This document shows positions 6,540-8,322 of a stretch of 8,322 nucleotides of DNA, piece after piece. Position 1 is the stretch's first letter. The number at the start of each line of letters is the position of its first letter. The stretch is taken from assembly GCA_002368805.1 (NCBI GenBank), contig DFFH01000007.1:1-8322 (forward strand), read 5' to 3'. A program made the translations under genes and the position numbers. The notes below the pieces were generated by a model. The model was given only the letters and a program-made list of their open reading frames with translations, searched no databases and was not told where the DNA came from. Source of the DNA: Mageeibacillus sp. UBA3781. GTDB taxonomy: Bacteria; Bacillota; Clostridia; Saccharofermentanales; Saccharofermentanaceae.

Positions 6540-7769
6540 ATGAAGAATATTGCAATTTTAGGATTTGGAGTTGTCGGCTGCGGTGTAGCCGAAGTCATCG
6601 AGATGAATAAGGAGAGGATCGCCAGCCGTCTCGGTGAAGAGCTGAGAGTAAAGAAGATCCTCGATATCCGTGAGTTCCCGGATAGTCCTTTTGCCGCGCT
6701 GGTTACAAATAAAAAAGAAGAAGTATTCGATGATCCGGAGATCACTGTCGTAGTCGAGACGATCGGCGGCGCAAGGATCGCGTATGAATATACCAAGATG
6801 GCTCTTTCTTCCGGAAAGACCGTGGTAACTTCGAATAAAGAACTCGTATCCACCCACGGTGTGGAACTGATGCAGCTCGCACATGCAAATAAGTGCAACT
6901 ACATTTTCGAGGCAGCTGTCGGCGGCGGTATCCCGATCATCCGTCCGATGCACAGATGTCTGGCCGGAAATAAGATCGAGCGTATCGCCGGTATCGTAAA
7001 CGGTACAACAAACTATATTCTGACACAGATGGCAGAGAATGGCTCTGATTTCGATTCCGCACTCAAAGAGGCACAGTCAATGGGATACGCGGAGCAGAAT
7101 CCGTCTGCCGATGTTGATGGTATCGATGCACAGAGAAAGATCGCGATCCTGAGTACGATTGCACTGGATGGCGCATATGTCGATCCGACCAAGCTCTTTA
7201 CTGTCGGTATCACAGCCGTTACGACAAAGGATATGGAATATGCGAAGGAAATGAATGCATCGATCAAGCTTCTTGCTATATTTGAAAATGGCGAGGATGG
7301 TGCTTTTGCATATGTGGCTCCGCATCTTGTCTCCAAGAGTCATCCGCTGGCATGTGCAAACGATGTTTTTAACGCCATCATGGTAACCGGAAATGCGGTA
7401 GGTGATGTCATGTTCTACGGACAGGGCGCAGGAAAACTCGCGACAGCTTCTGCGGTTGTCGGCGATGTGATGGATGCGATCGAGCACCAGTCCAGAAATG
7501 CACATGTGGCTCCCTGGTATGAATCAGAGAAGCCTGTGCTTGTTCCGATCGAAGAACATAAGGTATCTGTACTTCTTCGTCTTCCGGATTCAGTATCCGA
7601 TGAGCAGATCGAAGAAGCATTCCCGGAGATCTCCAGCCAGCCCTGTGTCTATGAGGCAGAAGGCGAGAAGGCTGTGATCCTCGGAAAAGATGGTGACCTG
7701 AATGAGGCGAAACTGGCGATCGGACTTCAGAGCTTTGACGATGTTCTGAGCGTGATCCGTATTTTCTGA
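6540..7769 (+). CDS. hom: homoserine dehydrogenase
   Basis: Hom reduces aspartate semialdehyde to homoserine with NAD(P)H, the branch point to threonine, methionine and isoleucine. The N-terminal Rossmann domain has GFGVVGCG (8-15). TSNKELVSTHG (97-107) carries the conserved K100. EAAVGGGIPII (124-134) and GIVNGTTNYIL (151-161) are family signatures. GYAEQNPSADVDGIDAQRK (182-200) holds E185, D191 and the catalytic lysine K200. Length is 409 residues against about 430 for enzymes with a full ACT domain. Residues about 335-409 look ACT-like (KVSVLLRLP at the start, DVLSVIRIF at the end) but lack the usual D-x-PG-x-L loop and are compact, so feedback control by threonine through this domain is doubtful. 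AGGGAG ends 8 bases before the ATG, and pheB ends 5 bases upstream. No aspartate kinase, thrB or thrC is in view. Confidence 0.96.
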   Translation: MKNIAILGFGVVGCGVAEVIEMNKERIASRLGEELRVKKILDIREFPDSPFAALVTNKKEEVFDDPEITVVVETIGGARIAYEYTKMALSSGKTVVTSNKELVSTHGVELMQLAHANKCNYIFEAAVGGGIPIIRPMHRCLAGNKIERIAGIVNGTTNYILTQMAENGSDFDSALKEAQSMGYAEQNPSADVDGIDAQRKIAILSTIALDGAYVDPTKLFTVGITAVTTKDMEYAKEMNASIKLLAIFENGEDGAFAYVAPHLVSKSHPLACANDVFNAIMVTGNAVGDVMFYGQGAGKLATASAVVGDVMDAIEHQSRNAHVAPWYESEKPVLVPIEEHKVSVLLRLPDSVSDEQIEEAFPEISSQPCVYEAEGEKAVILGKDGDLNEAKLAIGLQSFDDVLSVIRIF

Positions 7770-7809
7770 TCTATTGTGACGATTCGTTTAGTAACTCCGT
7801 TATTCGTAA

Positions 7810-7824
7810 TGATAGAATTATAAA
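7810..7824 (+). promoter_or_regulatory. weak candidate promoter for the last gene
   Basis: The 96-base gap after hom is AT-rich. TGATAGAAT (7810-7818) resembles an extended -10, and TATAAA (7819-7824) is an alternative -10. Neither has a good -35 at 16-18 bases. There is no clear terminator for hom in the gap; the only hairpin is short (AGTAAC/GTTATT, 7790-7804, with a 3-base loop). Confidence 0.3.
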
Positions 7825-7865
7825 CTGTTGATAAATCATTTTTGCTTTCCAAGGAGGAGAAGATT

Positions 7866-8322
7866 ATGGACATGAATGATGCAATTGCGCAGTATCCGGC
7901 GATTGCGGCGAAGGTTGCGCAGATCGGTAAGATCAAGCAGGGCCATCTGAATAAGAAGGCGTATGCAAGATCGATCGAAGAGTGGAACAGCTTTATGCCG
8001 GAAGAACTGGCGAAGCTGAACCAGGAGTTTGAGACCGCTGAGATCGTGATGAAAAGAGCGGTATTTACTCCGACAGCAGTCTGCTATTTAAGCGAAGGAT
8101 GCTTCCACTGCATTCCTGCCCGCGATATTATCTGGGTATATGCTTATGTAATCAAGGAGAGCATGAATCTCATTCCGACAGGAAAAGAGCATCAGGTACG
8201 TATCATTGACAGATCCGGTGAGATGCATATTGTCTGCACATCGCGTACGGGTCCTTTTACAAAGAAGACCCCGGCAACGGATGCTATCGGCAATCTTAAG
8301 GTAATGCTTGATCCTTCTCGTC
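7866..8322 (+). CDS. unrecognised protein, 3' end cut by window edge
   Basis: At least 152 codons are open to the edge. The start is well supported: AAGGAGGAG (7851-7859) gives a near-perfect Shine-Dalgarno 8 bases before the ATG. The product looks soluble, with no signal peptide or membrane segment. Residues 1-65 are rich in Ala, Lys and Glu and probably helical. From about 66 the pattern turns to beta strands: RAVFTPTAVCYL, CFHCIPARDIIWVYAYV (79-95) and HQVRIIDRSGEMHIVC (109-124). The block 'strand - D-I-I-W-V-Y' followed by a second strand pair resembles the PH-like or beta-sandwich domains seen in several clostridial DUF families, possibly DUF6709; that is a guess from memory. Cys73, Cys79, Cys82 and Cys124 are present, but no complete metal-binding pattern is convincing. 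It is in the same direction as hom but probably transcribed separately. No function can be given. Confidence 0.75.
   Translation, partial: MDMNDAIAQYPAIAAKVAQIGKIKQGHLNKKAYARSIEEWNSFMPEELAKLNQEFETAEIVMKRAVFTPTAVCYLSEGCFHCIPARDIIWVYAYVIKESMNLIPTGKEHQVRIIDRSGEMHIVCTSRTGPFTKKTPATDAIGNLKVMLDPSR

Noticed and set aside
7782..7807. Repeated ATTCGT (7782 and 7802) after hom
   Set aside because: A six-base repeat in AT-rich spacer is expected by chance and has no further structure.

Overview
The window looks like ordinary chromosomal housekeeping DNA from an anaerobic member of the Bacillota, most likely a clostridium. This rests on strong purine-rich Shine-Dalgarno sequences, a UPF0735/PheB-type ACT protein (a family typical of Bacillota), a clostridial-style ArgRS N-terminus and an M3 peptidase of the clostridial 'not PepF' type. 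Base composition looks even and a little under half G+C by eye. I see no mobile element, tRNA, rRNA, CRISPR array, T-box or riboswitch.

Layout: (1) On the minus strand, at the left edge, is the N-terminal part of a MraY/WecA-family polyprenyl-phosphate phosphosugar transferase. It is divergent from everything else. (2) A 126-base divergent intergenic region carries candidate promoters on both strands. (3) A tight plus-strand cluster follows: argS (arginyl-tRNA synthetase), an M3-family oligoendopeptidase, an RsmF-like rRNA m5C methyltransferase and rdgB (XTP/dITP diphosphatase). The gaps are 33 bases, a 4-base ATGA overlap and 16 bases, so it is probably one operon. It combines translation, peptide turnover, ribosome modification and nucleotide-pool sanitation. 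(4) A second unit is pheB (UPF0735, HTH-like segment plus ACT domain) and hom (homoserine dehydrogenase), 5 bases apart. It has its own strong promoter, whose extended -10 is built on the rdgB stop codon. A 10-bp-arm inverted repeat lies just after the predicted start site. (5) A 96-base gap leads to a gene of unknown function with a near-perfect Shine-Dalgarno sequence, cut by the right edge.

The most interesting point is the pheB-hom unit. An ACT protein with an HTH-like segment sits directly before a homoserine dehydrogenase whose own C-terminal ACT-like region lacks the usual ligand-loop motif. A dyad in the operator position precedes both genes. An amino-acid-sensing autoregulator, or trans-acting allosteric control of Hom, is a testable but unproven idea. 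I found no clear previously undescribed system.
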